From Phycisphaerae bacterium (GTDB taxonomy: Bacteria > Planctomycetota > Phycisphaerae > UBA1845 > Fen-1342), in contig JANQNU010000020.1 in NCBI GenBank assembly GCA_028279405.1, positions 1 to 64,000 on the forward strand: 64,000 nt of DNA, written 5' to 3'. This document shows, one piece after another, positions 9,901 to 16,830 of this stretch; the first letter of the stretch is position 1, and every line of letters begins with the position of its first letter. The notes under the pieces were generated by a model. It was given only the letters and a program-made list of their open reading frames with translations. It ran no database searches and had not been told where the DNA came from. A program made the translations under genes and the position numbers.

Positions 9901-10446
9901 CCACCACCAGACGACCTTGTGACCCTGGTAGAGCAGGCCGCGGTTGAAGAGCTGCTTCAGTCCCCACCAGACGCTTTCGACGTACTGCTTGTGGAATGTC
10001 ACGTACGCTTCGTCGAGGTTGACCCAGAAGCCCAGTCGGCGGGTCATCTCCTCCCACTCGCGGGTGTAGCGAAAAACGCTCTGGATGCACTTCAGATTGA
10101 ACTTCTCGATGCCATACGCTTCGATCTCGGCCTTGCCATGGATTCCCAGTTCCTTGCAGACCTCGACCTCCACCGGCAGACCGTGCGTGTCCCAGCCGGC
10201 CTTGCGTTCGACGAGTTTCCCGCGCATCGTCTGGTAGCGCGGAAACAGGTCCTTGATCGCACGGGTCAGCGCATGCCCGGGATGCGGCAGGCCGTTGGCA
10301 GTCGGCGGCCCCTCGTAGAAAACGAAACGCGGCGCGTCTCGGCGTTGCTCGAGGGACTTGCGAAAGACCTCCTCACGATCCCAGAACGCGAGCACCTCGC
10401 GCTCGGCGGTCGGAAAATCGAATTTTGCGGGCAATGGCTCGAACAT
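6904..10446 (-). CDS. ileS: Isoleucyl-tRNA synthetase
   Basis: A class I aminoacyl-tRNA synthetase of 1180 residues that charges tRNA-Ile. The ATP-binding HIGH-type motif is HPGH at residues 55-58 within GPPTANGLPHPGHAL, and the second motif is KMSKR (GNKMSKRLRN) in the C-terminal half of the catalytic core. The CP1 editing domain and the anticodon-binding domain (SELDRWALSELHRTV onward) follow the normal order. The GLPHPGH form of the motif and the C-terminal region resemble the eukaryote-like type 2 IleRS. The reading frame stays open as far as 11217, but the upstream part overlaps the divergent gene and is a shadow. ATG at 10446 begins with the typical MFEPLPAKFDFP; a GTG at 10455 is an alternative. 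No strong ribosome binding site is visible. A low-complexity insert rich in Ala, Gly and Thr lies in the editing region. Confidence 0.95.
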   Translation of the reverse strand: MFEPLPAKFDFPTAEREVLAFWDREEVFRKSLEQRRDAPRFVFYEGPPTANGLPHPGHALTRAIKDLFPRYQTMRGKLVERKAGWDTHGLPVEVEVCKELGIHGKAEIEAYGIEKFNLKCIQSVFRYTREWEEMTRRLGFWVNLDEAYVTFHKQYVESVWWGLKQLFNRGLLYQGHKVVWWWAQGGTALSSGEVGEGYRTVDDPSVYVKFPLVADAEQGALYTGKAPHNSHESAKGRCSLLVWTTTPWTLISNHFAAVHPELDYALCEDPGPEGAEAEYLYIASELVEVIAKKIKRDLNVVATCKGSELVGLRYMPPFPDCYYRRTAHDDGVGSHSAADGLGSTPAARTTPAGTTDYRGWRVTVADFVTTDSGTGLVHEAPPFGEVDYYLWKREAEQFADGLPLLCAVAPDGTFNDDAPAAYRGRWVKDCDKEITRELKERTTGWGTPLLLHQEQYRHDYPFCPRADQDALIQYARKSWFVRTSQFKEGFLGNNAKINWLPDHIRDGRFGDFLRNNVDWALSRERYWGTPLPVWVCEESGKMEAIASFDELRAKPGATDATVEYPGGYWDAKVAEHRADGEELPEHLRVHKPYIDAWTYDSPFSATDDGPARMRRVSEVIDCWWDAGSMPFAQWGFPHVDGSVEMLRERFPADFISEAIDQTRGWFYGLLAISTLLFGENGDDARDAGAAGVSLPDGSYPLPYRTCIVLGHMAGEDGNKMSKRLRNYKEPKYIFDQYGADAMRWYFYSAQAPWTSTRFAEANIRDVHRDFLVKLYNVLSFFNIYANIDDFSPGRGARPAAERSELDRWALSELHRTVRFVREKLDAFENFPAAQRLADFVDGLSNWYVRRSRDRFWQPVTGTDRDQDKWDAYNTLYELMVTLCKAIAPFTPFFAETVYRNLVHGVQGAATADENSPCSVHLCDYPLADASLVDEDLAQEMDLVREIVSAGRAARTAAKRKVRQPLALVEIILARHEHEDWLRSHAPLIAEELNVKQVEFATDADHYVTYQLKPNFKALGPKFGKLVPKIAGALGRQDAAALRQRLLEEGRIALDVEGQSVELLPEEVDVRLDAKEGWSATQCRAGVVVIGTELTPALIEEGMVRELIHHIQAARKDENLPYEARIRVRLSAPDALIETARKFTETIQAECLADAIVFDGAAGGRDVTIEEHTLQLAIEQL

Positions 10447-10792
10447 GGCACTCACTGCAACTTTCTGTTGAACACGGACAACAAGCCGGACCTGTGTCGC
10501 CGATCCGGGACCGACCGGACCGTCCGCGTGACCGAAACCCGGCATAATACCCCGATCCGGAGCTTTACTGTAGCCGCGAACCCGACCGAGCCCGGGTAAC
10601 GCCGCTCCGGACGCGCCCGGGCCCCCCCGCCGATCATTTTGGTCGAGGAGTTCCCGACTCGGAAAGTCCACTTTCCGCCGACAATAGAAGTGCAAAAGAC
10701 GATTGGGAGCGTCGAGTCGAGTTGCTATGATGAAACGATCGTGCTTCACATCTGCGAGCATGGGTGCGCGCCCCAAGACCGAGGAGTAACCG
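10447..10792. promoter_or_regulatory. Divergent intergenic region with an 18-bp palindrome
   Basis: The region between ileS (minus) and the propeller protein gene (plus) holds no gene. It contains a perfect palindrome at 10660-10677 (CGGAAAGT-CC-ACTTTCCG), about 115 bases before the plus-strand start, which could be an operator or a small hairpin. GAGGAG at 10781-10786 is the ribosome binding site of the plus-strand gene. Confidence 0.4.
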
Positions 10793-13426
10793 ATGAACGA
10801 TCGACGCCGGGTGGTCCGTATCCTGCGACCGCTGACCTGTACGCTGCTGGTTGGCGCATTCACTGGACCGTTGGTCGATGCCGCGGCGCCGGCCGACTCG
10901 ACGATCGACGACGTCGCGGAGTTCCTGCACCACGAAGCGCCGGACATGGCACCCTGGCGTGGATCGGACGGGCGGTTTCGTAGCGCCCCGCTGCCGGCGA
11001 CCGCGCTATCGGTCGGCAACTTCCAGTCAATCCAGGTCAACATCGACGCGGATGGTTTCAACATCGTCGGCGACGCTGCGAACGAGCCGTCGCTCGCAAT
11101 CGACCCGACCAACGCAAGTCTGCTGGCCGTAGGTTGGCGACAGTTCGACGCGATCGCCTCCAACTTCCGACAAGCCGGCGTGGCCGTGAGCGCCGATGCG
11201 GGCCTGAGCTGGACCAACCTGGGCGTCCTGACACCCGGGACATTTCGAAGCGACCCGGTACTCGAGGCCGGCCGCGACGGAACCTTTTACTACTACAGTC
11301 TGGACAGCGATCTGGTCTGCCAGATGTTCATCTCGAACGATGGCGGCTTCACCTGGACCGATCCGATACCGGCACTCGGCGGCGACAAGGCCTGGCTCGT
11401 GGCGGACACGCAGGCACCTGGGCCCGGGCCGGCACCCATCTACATCGCATGGAACTTCTTCGCCGGTTGCTGCGAGAACGCGACCTTCACGCGATCGTTC
11501 GATGGCGGACTCACGTACGACACGGCCGTCGAGGTTCCGGAGATGCCGTTGTTCGGCTCGATCTGCGTCGACCCGGCCGGCGATGTCTACTTCGCGGGCC
11601 GCATACCGCTCACTGCAAGCGAGCTGCGGGTGACAAAGTCGACCGACGCGAAAGACCCGCTGGTTCAGACGCCGACGTTCACGACCACGACGATCGATGT
11701 GGGCGGATCGATTCGCGGCGGTGCCGGCCCCAACCCGGCGGGCCTGCTCGGCCAGCTCTGGATCCAGTCCGACCGATCGAACGGCCCCAACCGCAGCAAC
11801 CTCTACATCTGTGGCTCGGTCGATCCACCCGGCTCTGACCCGTTGGACGTAATGTTCATCCGCAGCGTCGACGGCGGCACAACGTGGAGCGCGCCCCAGC
11901 GACTCAACCAACCGACCGGCGCTGGTGACGACTCGTGGCAGTGGTTTGGAACGATGGACGTCGCACCCAACGGGCGCATCGACGTCATCTGGAACGATAC
12001 GCGGAATGACCTTGAGCCCTCGCAGCCCACACTCTCCGAGATCGTCTACCGGTCATCGTTCGACGGCGGCCTGACCTGGACGGATGAGCAGATCATTACG
12101 CCGCAATTCAATCACTTCCTGGGGTATCCCGCGCAAAACAAGCTCGGCGACTACTACCAGCTCCGCTCCGATCTCACCGGTGCCAGCCTGATCTATGCCG
12201 CGACCTTCAACGGCGAACAGGACGTCTACTTCGTCCGCATCGGCGATTTCGACTGCAATTCCAATGGCATTCCCGACGCGCAGGACCTCGCGATGGGTGC
12301 TGACGACTGCAACGCCAACGGACGACCGGACGAATGTGAACCCGATTGCAACGGCAACGGGATCGCCGACGAATGCGATATCACCAGCGGCTTTTCAGTC
12401 GATTGCAACCAGAACGGCGTACCCGACGATTGCGACATCGCCAGCGGTTTCGAGACCGATTGCAACGGGAATGAGATTCCAGACGGATGCGACCCGCTCG
12501 TTGATTGTAACGACAACCTGATCCAGGATGCTTGTGAGACAGACTGCAACCAGAACGGCGTACCGGATGATTGCGACCTCGACAGCGGGTTCGCCGTTGA
12601 CTGCAACGGCAACGCCGTGCCCGACAGCTGCGACATCTCCAGCGGCTTCGACCCGGATTGCAATGGAAACCAGATCCCGGACTCCTGCGATTTCGCTGTC
12701 GGCGTTGCACTCGACTGCAACGCGAACGGCGTACCGGATAGCTGCGACATCGCGAGCGGGTTCGCTGACGATTGCAACAACAACGGCGTCCCCGACAGTT
12801 GCGACCTGAGCGGCGGCTACCGCGCACCGTCGTTACGACTCACGCCACTCCAAGCCGGGACGGTGCTGACCTACGACCTGCCGAATCCGCAGCCGGCGGT
12901 GGGCGAAGTGGAGATCCACCTGGAGGCGAGCGGAGACCTGAGTTCGATGCCTGAGTTCGTTACGGTGTCCGTGAACGGCACGCCGCTCGGCGACGCGTTC
13001 GTGATGGGCGCGACCGACTGCCCGCAGGTCCCGGACATGGACACGTTTACCGTTTCGGCTGGCGCCTACAACGCGGCTGCGGGGAACGGACCGGCGCTCG
13101 TCGAGCTGACGCCGTCGATCCGCGTCGGATCCATCTGTAGCGAATCATTCGCGCAAGTGACCGTGACGTACCCCACCGCCGGCAAGGCCGGGGCGGACAT
13201 CAATGGCAACGGCGTGCTCGACGAGTGCGAAGGGCTGGGCGATCTCGATTGCAGCGGTAGCGTCAGTGTCGCCGACATCAACCCGTTTGTGTTGGCGCTC
13301 ACCGATCCGAAGGCTTACCAGCAACAGTTTCCGGAGTGCGACCTGCTCCGCGGCGATACCACCGGCGACGGTCAGCTCTCCGTCGCGGACATCAACGGAT
13401 TCGTCCAGCTGGTGACGCCGAACTGA
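10793..13426 (+). CDS. Secreted Asp-box propeller protein with calcium loops and dockerin-like end (copy 1)
   Basis: An 877-residue secreted protein. A signal peptide (MNDRRRVVRILRPL, then hydrophobic to VDAAAPAD) precedes a region of about 480 residues with five Asp-box (BNR) motifs of the S-x-D-x-G-x-x-(W/Y) type: SADAGLSW, SNDGGFTW, SFDGGLTY, SVDGGTTW and SFDGGLTW. Such motifs mark sialidase-like beta-propellers, though no catalytic sialidase set can be claimed. Next come 11 short loops of the form DCNxNGxPDxCD, which resemble thrombospondin type 3 or EF-hand calcium loops, then a beta-rich stretch, one more loop, and a final dockerin-like pair (GDLDCSGSVSVADINPF and GDTTGDGQLSVADINGF). 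ATG at 10793 follows GAGGAG at 10781-10786. The next gene is a full-length paralogue of identical length. A role in glycan binding or surface display is inference. Confidence 0.85.
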   Translation: MNDRRRVVRILRPLTCTLLVGAFTGPLVDAAAPADSTIDDVAEFLHHEAPDMAPWRGSDGRFRSAPLPATALSVGNFQSIQVNIDADGFNIVGDAANEPSLAIDPTNASLLAVGWRQFDAIASNFRQAGVAVSADAGLSWTNLGVLTPGTFRSDPVLEAGRDGTFYYYSLDSDLVCQMFISNDGGFTWTDPIPALGGDKAWLVADTQAPGPGPAPIYIAWNFFAGCCENATFTRSFDGGLTYDTAVEVPEMPLFGSICVDPAGDVYFAGRIPLTASELRVTKSTDAKDPLVQTPTFTTTTIDVGGSIRGGAGPNPAGLLGQLWIQSDRSNGPNRSNLYICGSVDPPGSDPLDVMFIRSVDGGTTWSAPQRLNQPTGAGDDSWQWFGTMDVAPNGRIDVIWNDTRNDLEPSQPTLSEIVYRSSFDGGLTWTDEQIITPQFNHFLGYPAQNKLGDYYQLRSDLTGASLIYAATFNGEQDVYFVRIGDFDCNSNGIPDAQDLAMGADDCNANGRPDECEPDCNGNGIADECDITSGFSVDCNQNGVPDDCDIASGFETDCNGNEIPDGCDPLVDCNDNLIQDACETDCNQNGVPDDCDLDSGFAVDCNGNAVPDSCDISSGFDPDCNGNQIPDSCDFAVGVALDCNANGVPDSCDIASGFADDCNNNGVPDSCDLSGGYRAPSLRLTPLQAGTVLTYDLPNPQPAVGEVEIHLEASGDLSSMPEFVTVSVNGTPLGDAFVMGATDCPQVPDMDTFTVSAGAYNAAAGNGPALVELTPSIRVGSICSESFAQVTVTYPTAGKAGADINGNGVLDECEGLGDLDCSGSVSVADINPFVLALTDPKAYQQQFPECDLLRGDTTGDGQLSVADINGFVQLVTPN

Positions 13427-13461
13427 AACGTCCGGCGCTACAGGATGTGACCGTCCCGGTG

Positions 13462-13484
13462 CCCCATCCCTTCCAGGGATGGGG
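13462..13484. repeat. CCCCATCCCT hairpin element, copy 1
   Basis: Perfect 10-bp stem with a 3-base loop. With its flanks (13460-13491) it matches the reverse complement of the copy around 43981-44003 apart from a single base in the loop. Confidence 0.8.
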
Positions 13485-13530
13485 GACTGACGACCATCCC
13501 TTTCGGTCCCCTCAACTGGGTGGCGGGTGG

Positions 13531-13553
13531 CACTGGCGGCTTGTCCGCCAGTG
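13531..13553. repeat. CACTGGCGG/CCGCCAGTG palindrome
   Basis: Perfect 9-bp stem with a CTTGT loop, preceded by GGCGGGTGG. The copy at 39446-39468 is the same element in the opposite orientation (GCAAG loop, followed by CCACCCGCC). Confidence 0.8.
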
Positions 13554-13616
13554 TTCGGAGCACGATGATTCAGTCGCGCTACCGATGTAGCGACTCCAGC
13601 GCTAGAACCCCCTAAA

Positions 13617-13638
13617 CACTGGTAGCAAGCTACCAGTG
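13617..13638. repeat. CACTGGTAG/CTACCAGTG palindrome
   Basis: Perfect 9-bp stem with a CAAG loop, followed by CCACCCG. It is the reverse-orientation partner of the copy at 62426-62447. Confidence 0.8.
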
Positions 13639-13683
13639 CCACCCGTCCGCGAGCGCGAGAAGCGGCTAAAACGCCTGACCTTG

Positions 13684-13707
13684 CCCGTCGCTTGCGCTCC
13701 GGGCTCG
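13684..13707. repeat. 24-bp GCTTGCGCTC element
   Basis: Identical over 24 bases to 62291-62314 and to the reverse complement of 44038-44061. Degenerate copies lie at 20229-20247, 20398-20421 and 50641-50656. Confidence 0.8.
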
Positions 13708-13893
13708 CATCGGCGCCCCTGGCCACGCACGCGCCGCCTCAGGGAGTTTCTCATCATTTCCTGGCAGGGTTCCGCCTGTACGACCTGTCCATGTTCGGTG
13801 ACGCGGCGGCGTGATCGCGAATAGGACGATTGGGGCGCTGGATCGGGTCGTTACGATTGTGCGAGGCGCGCCGCACACCCGAGGAGGTATCCG

Positions 13894-16527
13894 ATGTACG
13901 ATCGGCGTTGGATCGCAGGTACCGTGCAAGTACTGGCATGCGCGCTGCTCGTCGCAGCCGTTTCCAATCCGACGGCCGGCTCCGAGTTGCCGACCGGTTC
14001 GGCCGCTCACGATCTGGAAGCATCAGGGCACCGCGAAGCGCCCGACATGGCGCCGTGGCGCGGCGAGGACGGCCGACTTCGGACTGCCCCCCTCCCGGCC
14101 GCTGCGCTGAAGGTCGGCGACTTTCAATCGATTCAGGTCAACACCGACGCCGACGGCGCCAACATCGTTGGCGATGCTGCCAACGAGCCGTCGATCGCAG
14201 TCGACCCGACCAATCCCAGCCGATTGGTGGTGGGATGGCGGCAGTTCGATGCGATTGCCTCCAACTTCCGGCAGGCGGGACGCGCAATCAGCGCCGACGC
14301 CGGCCTGAGCTGGACCAACCTCGGCGTCTTCACACCCGGCACTTTCCGCAGTGATCCGGTGCTCGAAGCCGGCCGCAACGGGACGTTTTACTACTACAGT
14401 CTCGACGGCACGTTCAACTGTCAGATGTTCATCTCGAACGACGGCGGCCAAACGTGGACAGACCCGATCCCGGCTCTCGGCGGCGACAAGGCCTGGGTCG
14501 TCGTCGACGACACGCAAGCGGTCGGGCTGGATCGTATCTATATCGCGTGGAACACCTTCGCCGGCTGCTGCGACGGGGCCACGTTCACGCGATCGTTCGA
14601 TGGTGGACTTTCGTACGACACGGCAGCGTTCATTCCCGAGATGCCGCTGTTCGGCTCGATTTGCGTCGATCCGGCCGGTGATGTCTACGTCGTGGGGCGA
14701 ACGCCGAGCTCGCCGGGCCAGTTGCGGGTGGCGAAGTCGACCGACGCGAAGAACGTACTGGTCCCGACGCCGACCTTCACGTCCACACCGATCGACCTGG
14801 GTGGTTCGGTGCGACTGAGTGCCGGTCCAAACCCGGGAGGGTTGCTCGGCCAGCTCTGGATTCAATCGGACCGTTCGGGCGGCCCGAACGACGGCAACCT
14901 CTACGTATTCGGATCGGTGAATCCGCCGGGGCCGGACCCGCTGGACGTGATGTTCAGCCGTAGCATCGACGGCGGCGAGACCTGGAGTGCTCCCGTGCGG
15001 ATCAACCAGCCGAAGAGTGCCGACGACAACTCCTGGCAGTGGTTCGGGACGATGGACGTATCACCCGATGGCCGCATCGACGTGATTTGGAACGATACCC
15101 GGAACGATCTCGATCCCTCGGATCCGACACTCTCCGAGATCGTCTATCGGTCGTCGTTTGACGGCGGCGAGACCTGGACGGATGAGCAGATCATCACGCC
15201 GCAATTCAATCACTTCCTGGGCTACCCGATGCAGAACAAGCTTGGGGACTACTACCAGCTCCGCTCCGATCGCACGGGCGCCAGTCTGATCTACGCTGCG
15301 ACGTTCAACGGCGAGCAGGACGTTTACTTCGTACGGATCGGCGACTTCGATTGCAATGCCAATGGCATTCCCGACGCGCAGGACCTCGCGATGGGCGCTA
15401 CTGACTGCAACGACAACGGGCGTCCGGACGAGTGCGAACCCGATTGCAACGGAAACGAGATCGCCGACGAATGCGACATCGCCAGCGGCTTCGCGCCCGA
15501 TTGCAACAGTAACGGCGTTCCCGACAGTTGCGACATCGCCTCGGGTTTCGACTTCGATTGCAACGGTAATGGCATCCCGGATGGTTGTGACGTGGCCGTC
15601 GAAGACTGCAACGGCAATCTCATCCCCGATGACTGCGAAGCGGATTGCAACGAGAACGGTATACCCGACCAGTGCGACATCGCCGCCGATCCGGGCCTGG
15701 ATTGCGATGGCAACTTCCAACCCGATTCCTGCGACATTGCAAGCGGTCTGGCCGACGACTGCGACGCGAATGGGACGCCGGACGTTTGTGACCTGGCTGT
15801 CGGCACCGCGTTGGACTGCAATGCGAACGGCATCCCCGACAGTTGCGATATTGCGAGTGGCTTTGTCGACGACTGTAATCTGAACGGGATTCCCGACAGC
15901 TGCGACCTGATCGGAACGTTCCGCGCCGCGTCACTTCCGCTGTCGCCGCTTGCAGCCGGCACTGTTCTGAGCTACGACCTGCCGGGAGTCCAGCCGGCGC
16001 TCGGCGATGTGGAAATCCGCCTCGAAGCGATCGGCGACCTGAATACGTCGCTCGAATTCCTATCGCTGACGCTCAACGGTACAGCTGTCGGCGACGGCTT
16101 CGTGACGGGCGCCGCCGACTGTCCGCAAAGCGTCAATGTCGACGCGCTGTCGGTTCCACCGGGAACGTACAACGCGATCGTGGCGAACGGGCCGGTCCGA
16201 CTCGAGATCACGCCGTCGCCGGCGGTCGGTGCGATCTGTGCCGAATCCTTCGTACGTGTTACCGTCACGCACCAAACGGACAGTGCCAAGAGCACCGACG
16301 TCAATGGCAACGGTACACTCGACGAATGTGAGGATCTGGGCGACCTCGACTGCAGCGGAAGCGTCAGCGTGGCGGACATCAACGCGTTCGTCCTGGCCCT
16401 CACGGACCCGGGCGCCTACACGAAGCAGTTTCCCGAATGCGATCCACTTCGTGCCGACGCAAATGGTGATGGGCAGCTTTCCGTTGCGGACATCAATGGG
16501 TTTGTGGTCCTCGTAACGCCGAGCTGA
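13894..16527 (+). CDS. Secreted Asp-box propeller protein with calcium loops and dockerin-like end (copy 2)
   Basis: An 877-residue paralogue of the preceding gene, with the same length and the same domain order. The signal peptide is MYDRRWIAGTVQVLACALLVAAV, ending near AGS. The propeller region keeps the five Asp-boxes (SADAGLSW, SNDGGQTW, SFDGGLSY, SIDGGETW, SFDGGETW). It has 11 DCNxNG-type loops followed by a beta-rich segment, a twelfth loop (DVNGNGTLDECED) and the dockerin-like pair GDLDCSGSVSVADINAF and DANGDGQLSVADINGF. ATG at 13894 follows GAGGAGG at 13881-13887; the bases around the start resemble those of the first copy, so the duplication included the leader. The propeller is strongly conserved between copies, while several calcium loops and the linkers differ (loops 8 and 9 here are DCD rather than DCN). 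A terminator follows. Confidence 0.85.
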   Translation: MYDRRWIAGTVQVLACALLVAAVSNPTAGSELPTGSAAHDLEASGHREAPDMAPWRGEDGRLRTAPLPAAALKVGDFQSIQVNTDADGANIVGDAANEPSIAVDPTNPSRLVVGWRQFDAIASNFRQAGRAISADAGLSWTNLGVFTPGTFRSDPVLEAGRNGTFYYYSLDGTFNCQMFISNDGGQTWTDPIPALGGDKAWVVVDDTQAVGLDRIYIAWNTFAGCCDGATFTRSFDGGLSYDTAAFIPEMPLFGSICVDPAGDVYVVGRTPSSPGQLRVAKSTDAKNVLVPTPTFTSTPIDLGGSVRLSAGPNPGGLLGQLWIQSDRSGGPNDGNLYVFGSVNPPGPDPLDVMFSRSIDGGETWSAPVRINQPKSADDNSWQWFGTMDVSPDGRIDVIWNDTRNDLDPSDPTLSEIVYRSSFDGGETWTDEQIITPQFNHFLGYPMQNKLGDYYQLRSDRTGASLIYAATFNGEQDVYFVRIGDFDCNANGIPDAQDLAMGATDCNDNGRPDECEPDCNGNEIADECDIASGFAPDCNSNGVPDSCDIASGFDFDCNGNGIPDGCDVAVEDCNGNLIPDDCEADCNENGIPDQCDIAADPGLDCDGNFQPDSCDIASGLADDCDANGTPDVCDLAVGTALDCNANGIPDSCDIASGFVDDCNLNGIPDSCDLIGTFRAASLPLSPLAAGTVLSYDLPGVQPALGDVEIRLEAIGDLNTSLEFLSLTLNGTAVGDGFVTGAADCPQSVNVDALSVPPGTYNAIVANGPVRLEITPSPAVGAICAESFVRVTVTHQTDSAKSTDVNGNGTLDECEDLGDLDCSGSVSVADINAFVLALTDPGAYTKQFPECDPLRADANGDGQLSVADINGFVVLVTPS

Positions 16528-16536
16528 GCAGCGAGC

Positions 16537-16564
16537 GCGGTCATCAAAAAAAAGACCGCTTTTT
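16537..16564 (+). terminator. Intrinsic terminator after propeller copy 2
   Basis: GCGGTC (16537-16542) pairs with GACCGC (16554-16559) across an A-rich loop, followed directly by five Ts (16560-16564). It starts 10 bases after the stop codon. The stem is only 6 bp, but the T-run is good. The rest of the gap to 16830 holds nothing that I can identify. Confidence 0.65.
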
Positions 16565-16830
16565 GGCAATAAATCGGCACCGACAACTGTTAACGCAGTG
16601 GGCGGTAGCGCTTCGCGCGTCCGCCTTGGACGGAATCGGACCGGGAGCCGCGATCGTGCCACCGGCGCTAGGTGGCACCATGCAACCAATAGGGATTACT
16701 CACGCGACACGGACAAAGTTCGCGTGAAGCCCATCATGCAGCCGACGCCTGTCGAGGTGGAGGTGCAGGCACACCCGAACGATGCAGGGTCCTCGGCACT
16801 GTCAGTCTTATGTGAAAGAAAAGGCTTAGG

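Larger units (their letters stand above)
13427..13893. repeat. Gap filled with dispersed palindromic elements
   Basis: No gene is supported. The gap carries four elements that recur elsewhere in the window: a CCCCATCCCT/AGGGATGGGG hairpin (13462-13484), two hairpins of the CACTGG..CCAGTG family (13531-13553 and 13617-13638), and a 24-bp GCTTGCGCTC-type element (13684-13707) that has exact copies at 62291-62314 and, reversed, at 44038-44061. Confidence 0.75.

Noticed and set aside
10447-11217. Extension of the ileS frame to 11217
   Set aside because: The extra part overlaps the propeller gene on the opposite strand and has no family similarity. The ATG at 10446 fits the usual IleRS N-terminus.
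10793-16527. Active sialidase annotation
   Set aside because: Asp-box motifs show a propeller, but the catalytic Arg triad and Tyr/Glu pair of sialidases cannot be assigned, so only the fold is claimed.
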